64,000 nucleotides of DNA from Onchocerca lupi. Its lineage: Eukaryota > Nematoda > Chromadorea > Rhabditida > Onchocercidae. The position numbers were made by a program, and so were the translations under genes. The stretch covers positions 1-64,000 of the forward strand of contig JAOVVO010000039.1 in the NCBI GenBank assembly GCA_028564675.1. The letters are read 5' to 3'. Under the pieces are notes generated by a model, which worked only from the letters and a program-made list of their open reading frames with translations, made no database searches and was not told where the DNA came from. Shown here piece by piece: positions 1 through 12,000 of this stretch. The first letter of the stretch is position 1. Every line of letters starts with the position of its first letter.

Positions 1-507
1 TATATACATAGAGAGAGAGAGAGAGAGAGAAAAGAAAAACCAAAAGTTTCTTCCCTGTTGAAAAAAAAAATCAACTACGCATTAAAATGAGAAAATTAAT
101 TTCTCTCTCATAATCCTATCTCGGTAACAATATATAAAATTTAAATAAAAAATGGGAGCGATCCAAGAGAAAAGAACAAAAAATTTTGAAAGAATTAAGG
201 AATGTGTTTTCAACATGATTTCTTCATGCACTTCTTTGAAACATGCAGGGACGCAATCAAATGTTAAAGTTAGAGAAGCATCAAACAAACAAAAAATGGA
301 ATTGAATTTCACAAAAATTTGAGAAATAATCGGAACGGTTAAATATGATCATTGAGAAAGAGTAAGTCTTTTCAAATATGTGTCCAAATTAAGGAAAAAG
401 AGAGAAAAAGCGCTTCTACGAAGGATAGAAAAAGGGAACTAAAAATAGCAATAAACATCGAAATTAAAATTTTGAAAGATGATGAGCTCTTATTTCGTAC
501 AGCTTAC
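1..507 (-). other. Intron of mevalonate kinase running off left edge
   Basis: Lies behind the donor GTAAGC at 502-507 of the last exon seen. It starts with a (GA)n run at 10-31 and an A-run at 61-70. I found no phase-compatible exon and no glycine-rich kinase motif, so the remaining exon(s) are outside the window. Confidence 0.6.
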
Positions 508-3500
508 ATTGAGCTTAGAAAAGGGGTCAGCAAGTTGTCCTCGTTCATGTTTCTCCGAATTAGCTCCCGAAGTACCACAAGCTGCGGAAACATTACTATT
601 ACGTTTACCACCAGCGGCATAAGAATGCATTCCACAACTCAGCTGCTGCTGTTGCTGTTGTCCACTGGACTGCAAAATTCATAGAAACACTAATTTGATC
701 CTTTCAAGAAAGATTGAGAAAAATTATAAAAGCAACAATGAAGTTATCAAATGAGCATAACACATCATGATTATCACAATAATCAATGAGTTAAAACAAA
801 CTTCAAACTCATAAAATTGAAATATTCAACCATGAAATAATGAAATTAGTCAATTCCTTCCAATTTCTTTTTTAGAATTACTTAAGCTTCAGATCTATAA
901 AATTAAAGAAAATTATTTAAAAAAAATTCTGAAATTTAGGAAGAAAAGCTTAACAGCTATTGATCCTACAACATATGAAACAGTACGAAGATATATTGAA
1001 ACTATGTCCACCATTCAAACTCCTATATTGTCATACTTTCTCACCCAAAGAATCGAATAAATCATCCTTATAAATCTATCAAATGCTCAAAAACGGTTAA
1101 TGAAACAATACCAAATTACGATTCCCTGATTTAATTGGTTTTACAAAAGTCCAAAATTTGGACCGTAAAAATATTTTGAAATTCAAATTGAAAGTGTAGA
1201 TGCATGGTTACAAACGTATCAACTTTTAGTTACTTTCAATGACTAAATTTTATTTTCAATAAAAAATTAAATTGCATAACGGAGATGACGAAAAAACATC
1301 AAAAATCTTCGCTAAAACTCACAAAAATAATGTAAGCGTAAAATATGCATATTTTTATTCCTTAAATTAAAAAAAAAAAAAAAAATGAACCATGCTGACA
1401 GCAAACACTAAATTCATCTTTTTAAATTGAAATTCAAAACATTCGGTTATTCATTTCGATTATTTTTTTGTTTCAGTATCAACCGTTCAATCCATTTTGA
1501 AGAGCGCATGAACTACCTATATTTTATATTTTAATAGAACTTACTATAAGTAATGTTTTCATTTACACTAAGAGCCGTATTCATAGTTTTAAACAAAAAG
1601 TCTGAAATCTAAGACCATATCCCAACAAGAATTACCTCGAACGCATCCAGAAAGAGATAGAGAAATGTGAAATGCCACATAATATAAAAATATTAACTCT
1701 TATCATCATCGAACCGCCTTTTGATTAATTTCTTTCATCTATAAAAAAACTAAAAAACAGCCAATTTAAAGACACTGATCTAGATTTAAAGTAAGACCAC
1801 TTCAATAAAAATTTCATTCAGCTCCTAAACTTCATATGGAATTATTCTAGTGAAGTTTGTTTCTGCGTCTAATTTCCTTAAAGAAAAATGCATGCCTTCT
1901 CTGAAAGATATCATATAATAACTTAATGCTTTCTAGATGCAGAAATAATTTATTTTAGATTTATATGAAAAATTCAAATTTGAAATTAAATTTTAACTTT
2001 GCAACCTAAAAGGAAAATATTTAACAGAAATGTTTATATTATTTTTCTTAGATAAAAATTGAAAGATTTCTCATAACGCTTAAGACCAGTTGGAAATAGA
2101 CTAACAATGATTTTACGACTGCTATTAATCCTTGTCCTAGAAAAGTACTAAAATGTTATAATGTATACCAAAAATTGATTTACAAATCAAAATTTTAGTT
2201 TACGTGAATGTGCTTGTAAACAAACCATGCTGAACAGTTACAAACTCTAGTTCAAAAAAAACTATATTTCAATCAACTTTTTTCTCTACTAAAACATGCA
2301 ATGCAGTTTTAACTATAAAAACATTTAATAAAGGAAAATTTGAAACAAATTTGAAGTACAAGGTTCTGTTGAGGTAATTCATCATATCTAGCACTTTGTT
2401 AGTTTAAAGTGTGAACTCTAATGAATTACTATTTAACAAATTCAAGATTGCAAGTATCCAACACTCGAATCCATTTTAACAATTATCAATGTAAAAACAT
2501 CAATTTTATACATGGCAACACTTCGACATCTGTATAAAATAAAGAAAATAAGATTAATCTCGTTGAAAAGATTATTCTCATTGAAGAAAAAAAAAAGAAA
2601 AAACTTGTCAACCTTACCCAATTTCATTATTCGTCATAATTCAATTCAAAAAAAAAAAAAAACCACCAAAGCGTTACACTTATTCTTAGTGAAAGACAAA
2701 AAAATAAGGAAATTACCTGCAAAGATTGATGATCACTATCGGCACAAGCCATACTGGCTGAATTGTTACTATTACCACCATTCGACACCCTTTCATCGCC
2801 ACCATTTTCCTCCGGTGGCCGATGTAAAATTCTTGCTGCATCACGTGAAATTGCATCAATAGCATTGAAAATTGAATCAACAACATCCGGAAACTGAAAC
2901 CAGTACCTCTTGGTTCAAATCAGTTTCTTCAACAATAGAATAAATTTCAAGAAAAAAGTGGAAACGATTAAAAAATAATGTATTCCGAAGTTCATGAACG
3001 TTTGTTAGTAATAACGATCTATTATATTTTCGAGCGTATCCAGTTGTTACAATCAAAAAAATATATTTAAAACACATACCACAGCTGTTCAGTAATATTT
3101 TCGAATTAACTTCCTTAACCCTCATCAAATTAATCAATGTGAAAATCTCAAAATCGTTACCTTCTTCAAGCGCTCTTTTACTGTTTGTACCATTCGTGAA
3201 GTGTTTCTTTCAACTCTCGAATTAACCAGTATTACTCTGAGGTCGGGAAGACTGAAAATATTATGATTTATTTCTATCACAGGAATTAAAAGTGTATTAT
3301 GATAAATTTTTATCATAAGGAATGAAAGTAATGGATTGAAAGATAGGCAAATAAAGATGGTACATTTTTCTTGAGGGAAATATATTCAGAAACAGTCATA
3401 ATCACAAGTAAAATAGAAAAAAATTCAAGAAAAAAAACGAACACTTACTTCCTTAAGTGCTGAATGCATGTTCCAGGTTTGAAACATGCAACACCACCTG

Positions 3501-6500
3501 GAAAGAATGGAGGCTCATTAAAAAATTTGAAAAAAAGATTATTCCTAGAAAGAGTGTCAGTAAATGATAATGATAACTCAATACCGAAATTCTAAAAGGA
3601 CAAAAGTTTTGCAAAAGTATAAATGATAAGTTTAAATCGAGACGTACTCATGATTTTGTCGCCGAATTTCGATCGTAACCTAAATCCGTGAAGCAAATAA
3701 ATGAAATAAATGCATAAAATTTGTGGAAAATGAAAAAGAAAAAAAAACAAACCATAGGTACATACAGCTGCATCAAGTCCAGAGGCTCGTCCGTGTATCA
3801 ATGATTCAGCCGCAGCTGACCATTTCCTGATCATGTCTAGGTCATGATCTTCCCATGTAAGTGATCCTTCGTCATTTACCTATATAGTTCGAAGAGCAAT
3901 AAATATAAATTTTACAAATAGCTAAACTTAAATGAATCATTGCCCTTACAAAGTAAATTCCAAATTTGCAGCTTCTATACCAACTTTATAAATGGCACAA
4001 AAACAAATCTAAGAGAAGAATAAACAAAAATTTCCACTGTAAAATTATGGACAAACAACATTGCTTTCTAGCTGAAAGCATAAAGATTCATTTCTGATTC
4101 CAATTTCAAACTAATATATGGAAAAATGTGCTATTTGAGAAATAAACCTTGGTCTTTTAAAATTTGGCAATAGTTTTCCTTATATTCCGATACAAGGCAG
4201 ATGAATTAAAAAAGATATAAATAGTTTCTTTAATTGAGAGAAATAATTTCTTAGCTATTATAATTATCAATAAAATTTCACTCAATTAATTTGTCATCTA
4301 TTTTCTAATAAGCTATTCTATTTTAATGTATTCTAAAATATTCCAGCAAAAACTCATAAAATGAAAATAAATAATGATCGAAATGAAGACTTTCCTCTTA
4401 TTTCTATTATATTTGATAATTATACCACAAAGCAGCTTAGAATTGGAATAGTTTTCAACTATCTACGAATGATGCAGACAATGGGTAGCAAGGTTCAAAG
4501 ATTTATTCTCAGAGATAAAAAGTAAACTTACAGGAATTGATGGGGCGGGAATCAAGCCAGCTGTCTGCAGCAGTGCAGCTGTAACACAAACACAATATGC
4601 TCCTAAATTTGGATTTGATCAAATTTCCCATAGAAAAGAAAATATACTGAATTGAAATCGGCAAAAAAAATTTTTGAATTCATTTAAATCTATTTCTGCG
4701 ACAGAACGGTGAAATTTTAATTTATTTTGACGAATTTTTAACATTACCTGATGAGCCGAGACCAACACATGAGGGAAGTTTGAAGCGAATGGTAACTTTT
4801 ACAGCAAGTATATCCCTGAAATAGGCCAGTGAAAGTCTACAGTTATTCGAATATTTTGCAATATAAACAAGATTGAAAATTAGCTTTCTTCGTAAGTGAC
4901 CAGACAACAGGAAAAAAGTAGTCCATTAAAATGTGTAAAATTGTTCCTGAATGTGCCACTAGAAAAAAAGAAATTTTTTATAAATACTTCTGCATTATTT
5001 TAAATACTTGAATAATAATATATCAATCCTGATCAAATTCTTTAATTTAAGACAAACTTTTTTCGTTGCACTACACCGAGGAGAAGATACCAAAAAGCTA
5101 GAATTGCTAGATGCTGTACACCACATTGATCTTCACAAGATCCACTCAGTTTTCGGGCTATAGGCACAAGTAATTCGAGGGATGGTGGTGATCCGTCATC
5201 AACAGTGTATTCTAAAAATAACAAAAAACTAGGAAGCAAAGAAAAAATCTACTCAAGTTAAAACCAAAAGACAGTTTTTCTCCCCAGGATGATCAAAAGC
5301 GTATAAAAAAATTAATAATACCAAAAAAAAAAAAAAAAAAAAAATGTTTTAAACAAAAAAAAAAAAAATAAAAAAAACAAAAAAAAAAAAAAAAAAAAAA
5401 TGGATAATACTAAAAAAAAAAAAATTCCAAATTAAAAAACTCATCAGTTTCCTCTTTCCTTTTCCAAAAAAAAAAAAAAAAAAAAATTATCCCTCATTTG
5501 AAAAAATCTTATAAATATCCAAAATTTTTTTAATCGAATGTGAAATTTATCATATTGAGAAACAAGGCTGAAATATTCATCTTCAGTTATTTTCTACATA
5601 ATCACTACTATTTTAAGCTTATTTTTCTGACTGCAGAAAAGGACAGAAAAGGAAAATGAAAAAACAAACCAGAAAGACGTTCTCCGGCTCTCAAAAGATC
5701 CTTCAGTAACCAGGTTTTTTCAACACCGAGAGCAGGTAACGACAAATATATCCTGCCATCTGCCGAAGTAAATAAGCTAACATAAGTGCGCAAATCTATA
5801 GAACCAGCAACTGCTGTCTGCAATGAGAAATAAATTGCATTACATCTTCTTTCCAATTATTGTTATTTACTTCACAAGCAAATAAGTTATTTTCACTAAG
5901 AATTTTCAATCTATTATAGAAATAGGTACAGATAACATAATGTATGCAACAAAAATCGTGAAAAATCAAGAAGTTCAGCATTAAAAAAACTGGATAAATA
6001 TTGATCTCAGTATAATATGCCATATCCATATTATTTTGACCTATTAAGCGCTTAATTGCCGATGTATTACTTTAGATATAAACAGGACACTAAAAAAAAG
6101 TCAAGCTTTTATATCTCCTTCTCAAAGACACAGATGCTTAATAGATGGAATTTTTCTATCACAACTAACCTTAATATTTTGGACATTTTACTAAAATTTA
6201 AAATTAAAGTATATGATTTTCAAAGTTCTAATGAAGTTTTCACAAAATGCTTATTCTTGAAATATAAATTGGAACAGTGGAAAAAAAAAGAAAAGTGAAA
6301 CAAACTCGTCCATAGACAACAGCATGTTCACCAAATAAAATAATCTTCCCCGGGGCACTTATATATAATCCACCAGAAGCACTTGATAAAGATCGCATTG
6401 GTGATGTGTGTGTGCTACTGCTGGCCGTCAAGGGACGGGATGATGATGCTGGCGAATCGTGAACTGAAACTGATATAAAATATTTAAAATGCGCAGTAAA

Positions 6501-8582
6501 ACTTGGATTTTCGAATTTGTTATTTTTCCTATAATGTGAGAAATAATCCGAAGTATTTCCAAGCAAACTATTGCTGATGTTCGAAGATAAATAAAATATT
6601 AGAAACGAAATTATTATAAATTAAAAATATTTCTACCAATCATTGAGAAGAATATATTCATGATTTTGGATAAGGAAAAGACTAAAAGTTCAGATCAATT
6701 ATTCAATCTAATATATTTAGTTATGATTTTTCAATCTATAATAATTAAAGATTTCTGCAAATATAAAATAAATCCAAATTTGTTTACAAAAAAAGAAAAT
6801 ACCTCCCATACAGACGTACAGATGGAAACGATATTATTAGCAGTTTAAAGTTTAGAATGAATTCAAATGCGATGACGATGAGTTAAACATTGAAAAAGTG
6901 GGCAAACATCAAGACGGCGAACTTTGATCTTGTTATTATCAACAGCCATCAGTAGGATGCTCAAGTTGCAACAACAGTGCCTTTTACGACTTCATATTTC
7001 AGGAGCCAGCAGGGGAGGAACAGTGATTGAAAAAGAGCAGTTCTACTGCACAGAACTCAAGCAAACAAGCAATCAACTACTCTGTCAGCTCATAACTTAT
7101 CCTTCTCGAAATGACAAAAGATGTTTATTTTAAAAGATCACTTCAGCGCTACTACGGCAACTTCTCTTTCATAAAACCATTAGTTAACCGCACATGAACT
7201 TTTCACATAAAAAATATATAACATTACGCACAGGAGATAATCAGGAATTATACTCTGGGAAAGGGATATAAAGTTCAATTCCTGTGCCTGAAAGTGTTAA
7301 GAGAATGATGTGAAAAGCCTTTTACTACATCAATTGAAATATTCGAGAAATAGAAAAAGAGAACCGAAACAACTTCATTCAACAACTCATTTGCCAATCT
7401 GTCAACCCCCTCGTGATGGCAATTAAATGATACTACTTTTCTCCTCAATTTCCTTGGAACATAACAAGTTTGATGAATCCACTCATATGCAAAGATATCT
7501 ACCAATGATAATCAATATCAAGTAACATAAATTTCACTTAATTTTGCTTTTCATATGGATATACATCAAAGATATGGATATTCTGGCATTTGAAAAATAT
7601 CGTTTTCCCAGGAATCCTGCCTAAGCCCTTTGATCTTCCTTTTTTAATGTTCAAAAAAAAAAAAAAAGTGAAAATCGGAGTGAATTTAGCAAATTCCTAC
7701 TGAATGAATCCAGCTATCCGAACGTCCATTAGTATCAATCATTGAAGATAAATGGATCCAATCACGATAGTAAGTGTTGAATGCGTGATTTTCGCAATTC
7801 CGTAAAACAAAAAATGGAATTTAAAGGATAAGATGAAAAGGTTTCTGTCTCAACCAAAATCTAAATACATAAGTAATAAAATAAGGCAAAACTTCTCGTT
7901 CTTCCTCATTTGAAATGAAAAAATTAAATTTAAAAAAAAAGGAAAAAAAATTTAAGAAATTGTTGGCGCAATGGAACGCAATGGAAGTGCTAAATTTGTA
8001 TATCATTAAATGCAGCATTAGAGTAAAAGTGTCGCGAAGGAGGAGATGAGGTACAGAGTAATGGAAGAAGCCAGATACATACTTTCAGATGTTGACACTA
8101 TTAGGGAGGAGGATGAGATCTGTTTATTAAACAGCAATCTTTTCATCAAATTTTATGGCTTACTTTATCGTCACTAAATTTCAGAACACTGCAAAGATGA
8201 TGGAAATTCAGAAGACATTCAACAAAGGATATGAAAGATCGGAACTAGCGAAATTTGGGATTGCAAGGGTAGGAATACAGCATTAATCAAATAAACGAAG
8301 CTAGCGAGGGACGGAAGAGAAGAGGACATTTCTATAGCAAACACGAATTCGGGAATTTTTACAACGAACTGAAAAAGTTTGGTTAGCTCCAACTAACTAT
8401 TATGCGACGAAAGAATGTAAAGTGAAAGTATTCGTGAAAATGAAAATCCATTCCGACTGAAGTTAGAGAGTTTGAAGTTACGTACAAAATTCAAGATATG
8501 AGGAACAGTTGTCTTCCACGTACGACGTCATAACCACGGACGTTGTCGAATTATGCGGTTGTTCATGCTTCTCTCCTTCCAT
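508..8582 (-). CDS. MVK: Mevalonate kinase (GHMP kinase), 11 exons, C-terminus beyond left edge
   Basis: Phosphorylates mevalonate with ATP in the mevalonate (isoprenoid) pathway. Exons in transcript order: 8486-8582, 6306-6463, 5670-5817, 5058-5211, 4748-4815, 4532-4602, 3753-3879, 3449-3497, 3161-3251, 2717-2893, 508-669; every junction has GT..AG and a matching phase (434 codons). Visible motifs: ATP/substrate motif SAPGKIILFGEHAVVYG at 68-84 (K72), glycine loop GLGSSG at 204-209, and the catalytic pair E257 and D268 in the segment ESLIHGRASGLDAAV. The C-terminal GHMP_C domain, including the GAGGGG motif, is missing and must lie left of the window. Start: ATG at 8580-8582 in a 97-nt exon whose donor GTACGT gives the exact phase needed by exon 2. 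That first exon is inferred; M55 in exon 2 is the alternative start. Residues 1-64 are Ser/Thr-rich, and residues ~340-434 are a low-complexity insertion with six Gln. Confidence 0.93.
670..2716 (-). other. Large intron of mevalonate kinase
   Basis: About 2 kb of AT-rich DNA between a phase-0 donor (GTAATT, after 2717) and a phase-0 acceptor (TTTTGCAG, before 669). It contains poly-A runs near 1371-1385 and 2650-2662. Nothing else is recognisable. Confidence 0.6.
5323..5486. repeat. Poly-A low-complexity tract
   Basis: A cluster of long A-runs (13-22 bases each) broken by short spacers, inside a mevalonate kinase intron. On the transcribed (minus) strand it reads as repeated oligo-T, 110-270 nt before... 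the acceptor side of the intron upstream of exon 5058-5211 in genomic order. Length is likely unstable and prone to assembly error. Confidence 0.9.
6464..8485 (-). other. First intron of mevalonate kinase (inferred)
   Basis: About 2 kb between the inferred first coding exon and the exon carrying the ATP motif. It is AT-rich with no open frame I can support. It exists only if the 8486-8582 exon is real. The acceptor read on the minus strand is TTTCAG at 6464-6469. Confidence 0.5.
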
Positions 8583-8954
8583 AATACCCGACGATTGTTG
8601 TTGATATCTGCTACTATTGTATTGTATTATGTTGTTTTTCTGAACTATCACCACACTGTAAGCGCAATTATTTTACGAATGTCAAAGGTGAACAGACCAA
8701 TTTGTCAATTAGCCAAAATTTAGCCGGAAGGAGTCTTCCACATGGCAGCTGCTGATCGATTGATCTTTCTGATCCTCATTTCAGGCTCGTAAAAGATCAT
8801 TGATGCTTAGGGCGCAACTTGTCTGACAAGTAAATCTTCGACAATACCACATAATCAGTGTTGAAACAATCTGGCACGGTCGAACTTGTGCTAAATTACG
8901 ACGCCGACAAACGCGTTCGCCGCATTCATCCACTGCTTCTGTTCGAATGTGTTA

Positions 8955-9022
8955 CACTCACACATGCACATACATACACACACACACATAAATACTCACA
9001 CATACACACACTCAACACAGAC
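8955..9022. repeat. (CA)n-rich microsatellite
   Basis: Imperfect CA/CATA dinucleotide tract. It creates a His/Thr-rich open frame on the plus strand (8858-9121) that is not a gene. Confidence 0.85.
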
Positions 9023-12000
9023 AAACATACACTTGCAAATAAACAAATAACATCACTTTGGTATGTCAGAAATGGTGGTCTTTCTTGGCAATTTTTCCTT
9101 CCTCCAGAATCGCTGGTTTAACGTGCCATTGAGATGAGTTGCAGCTATTCTATGTGCGATATTTCACAATCTTCTGAATCCATCCATTAATTAGATTCAG
9201 AATCAGAAAATCACAGCTTCTAACCATAGTGTTTGCTTCTAATGTGTTGACATTAACCATTAATTCAGTGGACATAAGCTACATAAGTTTAATATCTGAT
9301 ATATATTAGGTGATAGTATGGCATGCAACAGAATCATTACGGCATTTCTTCAAGAAAATACTAAATTAATATATTATTCATATTTCTTCTATTGGTAATT
9401 ATTGTTCGGGCAAAAAACCAAATAAAAAGTTTTGATCTTAGTAAAGTTCATAGACATGTATACAGTTAGAGGTTATGTTGGAATGCTTGCTGTCATTTGA
9501 CAAATTGATTTTAACATGAAAAAAGCTTTTATAGAACAGTGAGAACGAATAAGAAGCTATTTATTTTGCTTTCACATGTGCCGTCGTGTCACCTCGAATG
9601 CCATCGAGTTTTTCGGACTGGGATTTCCTTTTTTCGGAGAAAAAAAATGAAATAACTTTAATAATGTAGTATTTTGGCACCATGGTGACATGACATTTAA
9701 TTTTGCGCCGTCTACATCGAAAAATAACATTCAAATTAAGCTTAATTCTCAGCTTGTATCGAAAATTATCAACTTCTGACAATTATAATTGTAGCAGCAT
9801 AAATATTTCATGAAAATTTATTGTACAAAATTCACTTCTTTCATGTAAGATTGACAATTGCTTGCAACTAATCGGATGCTTTATTAGTAGCTAGTAATTA
9901 CTAGGAATATTACTTATAGTCAGGTTTGGATAGGTAAATTTTAAGTTTTTAGATGGTTATTGGAAATGTTCACCGATCACCTCGATTGACTAATTGATCT
10001 GAGATTGTGTCAAGTGATTTTCAAGAAATGTTGACGAAGGGAAGAGAGAAAATATTTAAGGAAAGTGGCATTCAAGCAATTCATCATCCCGTTAGCATCT
10101 TCTGATGAGTATATTCAATGCTTTCTCGAAATATTCGGAAGGTAAGTAACTATATGATGAATCAAATGGGAAAAAAGGGAAGGAAGAAAAAAGATTTAAG
10201 AGAAACTTTGAAGGCCATTAGGCCTATTAGCAGAAGATGGCCAAAAAAGGACAATTCCGCACTAAAGAAATGAATTATAATGTTGCCGCTTCCATTTTGA
10301 TTTTGGAAAAAAGAACTTCCATTTGATGCCTTCAAATCTCCAGTTTTACTCTCTTTTTCATAATAATTCAAATCCCAAATCCACATTAAGGATTTATTTT
10401 CTATGTACTTTAGTGAACATCTCGAAGAAAAAAATAAGATGGACGCGAAGAACAAACGAAATTGAGAATGAAAATAAATGAATTGAATGTAAAATAAAAT
10501 GAATCTTTTAAACTGAAAGAGAAACTGGTCTGAGATTTGTGGCATAAGGACAAGAATACTTATGAAATGAGTATACGTATTTCAACAGAATAATTGAATT
10601 AAATTAAAAACATTGGACAAACTTCGTTTCATTTGATGCAATTCTTATTAAATTTTTTACGACTCAAATGACAGTAGCCTTCTGACTCTTATTCCTGGTA
10701 ATCTTTGGAGTCTTCGAATTTTCGGAAGTTCCTTAAGCTGCTCATTTTCAACAAGCTCACTTATTATTAGGATCGCTAATATTAATGTCATTTTATTAGA
10801 TAAAAATAGCAACCTTATCGGAGGCATAAGAGACTTCTGATCTTACTCTTCATTCGGCAATGAGATGAAATCGCTAAAATTTTTACATAAATTCTGAAAA
10901 AAATGGTTTATTTCAATGAATCATTGACAGTTTCGTCAGAAATCCGCCATCAAAATTCTCAATCAAAATTCTGAATCATTTTCTTTTTTTTTCCTTGTTT
11001 TCCGATATGAATGAAAACCAAGATAAAACAAAATCCGCAATTTTTCATGTTACTGACATATTATTTTTGATAGACTGCGATGGATTTTTTCTTTTTCAGT
11101 CACTCTCCAGTAATTTGATTTACTTCGCATGAAATTAAATATTGCAGTATAAAAAATGGCTTAGGAAAAGAAAATTATAAGGAAGCGGAGAAGGAAAAAA
11201 AAGAACATTGAAAAATTTTGAACAATATTTCAAAAGTTTTTAGTCAGTTTGCCAACTTATAACTTCGGCGGATGGGAAAGATGACAGTACCTCGTAGGAG
11301 AGAAACAGAATAGTGGTATCATTCTGCTGCAAGTCGGAAATGCAGCAAGGCTCGTATTTCATCTTCTATTTGTGTCACTTTTAAAATCAAATTTCAGTCT
11401 CTTAATAAAGCAACAAATTTATTGCTTGAAAAAAGCATGCAATGGACTTTGAAAAACATTGGACTCGAAATGAGCACCATGCAGTTTTTCCTTTTCAAAT
11501 TTTATGGTTTCTTCACGATGGGCTTTTTTCATAATATGGAGACTATTGCTGGATCATGATAAATCCATGAATCTATAAACTGCTCAAAATACGGAAATTT
11601 TAAATTTGAAATCGAAATCTGATAAAATCATATGAAAATCTTACTGAAATGCAATCCATTGTTTTAAATCAGTTATTTTTAATTTCCAAACCAGTTCGCT
11701 AAATCTTACCCAGCATAATCTACAAAACTGAAAATGAAAATGAAAAGATTGGACTTTCGAGCCAATGACTGGATCGGATAGAATGTTAAAATGAAACGAA
11801 TGGATAAATTGAAGTGGGAAACTTATGATCATGAAATGTATTTCAGCATATATTAAGTGGTAAATAAGTTTCTTCAAATTTTTGAAATTTGAAAAATGAA
11901 TGAAGTTCTAGATTGATGAGAGGATAGAAGAAGGGAAGTAGTAAATATTAAAAAGATGGTGTAAAAATTTCTGAAAACAAAGAGCACAAAAAAATAAGAG

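Noticed and set aside
82..312. Minus-strand frame with EIMLKTHSLILS, resembling the mevalonate kinase helix expected next.
   Set aside because: The only AG that could open this exon gives a phase that does not fit the phase-0 end of exon 508-669. The continuation is Phe/Ile-rich noise and the glycine motif is absent.
352..684. 110-codon plus-strand frame rich in Ser/Thr/Leu.
   Set aside because: It is the antisense of the poly-Gln exon of mevalonate kinase, which explains the Leu run.
2512..2862. 116-codon plus-strand frame with Lys and His runs.
   Set aside because: Overlaps a real minus-strand exon and poly-A intron sequence, which produce the Lys runs.
8858..9121. 87-codon plus-strand frame with THTH repeats.
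   Set aside because: Created by a CA-rich microsatellite; no conserved feature.
10162..10545. 127-codon minus-strand frame.
   Set aside because: Very Phe/Ser/Ile-rich with no motif and no splice partners; typical of chance frames in AT-rich DNA.
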